A stretch of DNA of 64,000 nt. Origin: Streptomyces sp. SPB162. Its GTDB lineage: Bacteria > Actinomycetota > Actinomycetes > Streptomycetales > Streptomycetaceae. Made by a program: the position numbers and the translations under genes. Location: assembly GCF_029504575.1 (NCBI RefSeq), contig NZ_JAQFII010000001.1:5587001-5651000 (forward strand), read 5' to 3'. Each line of letters starts with the position of its first letter. The stretch's first letter is position 1. The notes under the pieces are model-generated. The model made no database searches. It was not told the origin of the DNA and saw only the letters and a program-made list of their open reading frames with translations. Below, piece after piece: positions 63,958-64,000 of the stretch.

Positions 63958-64000
63958 GTGGACGTGCAGAAGAAGCTCGACGAGATCGTCGCGGCCATCG
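63958..64000 (+). CDS. N-terminal fragment, probably a DivIVA-like (SepIVA-type) coiled-coil protein
   Basis: GTG 63958 opens VDVQKKLDEIVAAI before the window ends. GAGGAAAG lies about ten bases upstream. In actinobacteria the gene after coaD usually encodes a DivIVA-domain coiled-coil protein, and this helical start is compatible with it. Only 14 residues are visible, so the call rests mainly on gene order. Confidence 0.5.
   Translation, partial: MDVQKKLDEIVAAI

Overview
The window is high-GC actinobacterial DNA. Gene content and order match the conserved chromosomal core of a Streptomyces: pruA, leuB, ilvE, cimA, an acyl-CoA carboxylase pair, conservons, gltX, ndgR-leuCD, hupS, plsC-gpsA-ddlA, thiL-thiD, rpmB, a Dak2 gene, recG, rsmD and coaD. 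Many GTG or TTG starts, long GC-rich terminator hairpins and several apparently leaderless genes fit this. All functions are read from protein motifs and context; nothing was searched against a database.

Layout. 1-1.2 kb: end of pruA, a MITE-like element with 20-bp inverted ends, and a 38-bp tandem repeat array running into the 3' end of a phosphatase gene. 1.2-5.3 kb: secreted purple acid phosphatase, leuB (one apparent frameshift) and ilvE. 5.3-10.9 kb: a urease-like operon (fused UreA-UreB, UreC, agmatine deiminase, TetR regulator) with two matching palindromic operators in front, then an MHS-type transporter. 10.9-12.8 kb: cimA behind a leader peptide and terminator that look like a branched-chain amino acid attenuator. 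12.8-14.6 kb: DUF397 / XRE / RsbW-like ATPase trio. 14.6-25.0 kb: an accessory glycan-degradation island with a small M15-like secreted protein, GH101 endo-alpha-N-acetylgalactosaminidase, aldolase, SIS isomerase, GH35 beta-galactosidase and PL8 lyase. Together these could cut mucin-type Gal-GalNAc glycans and glycosaminoglycans and process amino-sugar products.

25.0-29.7 kb: acetyltransferase, two CitE/malyl-CoA lyase-like proteins, acyl-CoA carboxylase beta and epsilon subunits. 29.8-40.3 kb: two conservons in tandem, each cvnA-cvnB-cvnC-cvnD on the minus strand; the cvnA of the downstream copy has a one-base frameshift inside its kinase N-box. 40.9 kb: a 60-residue protein with an internal NPRRT(T/I)LV repeat. 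41.2-44.3 kb: FAH-family hydrolase, gltX and a HAD phosphatase. 44.3-44.9 kb: five tRNA genes (Gln-Glu-Glu-Gln-Glu). 44.9-46.1 kb: a divergent MerR/DUF4188 pair. 46.3-49.2 kb: ndgR divergent from leuCD. 49.3-64.0 kb: housekeeping genes from hupS to coaD and the first codons of a probable DivIVA-like gene.

Branched-chain amino acid synthesis is the main theme (leuB, ilvE, cimA, leuC, leuD and their IclR regulator). It is interrupted by horizontally acquired-looking catabolic modules (urease-like operon, glycan island) that carry their own candidate operators.
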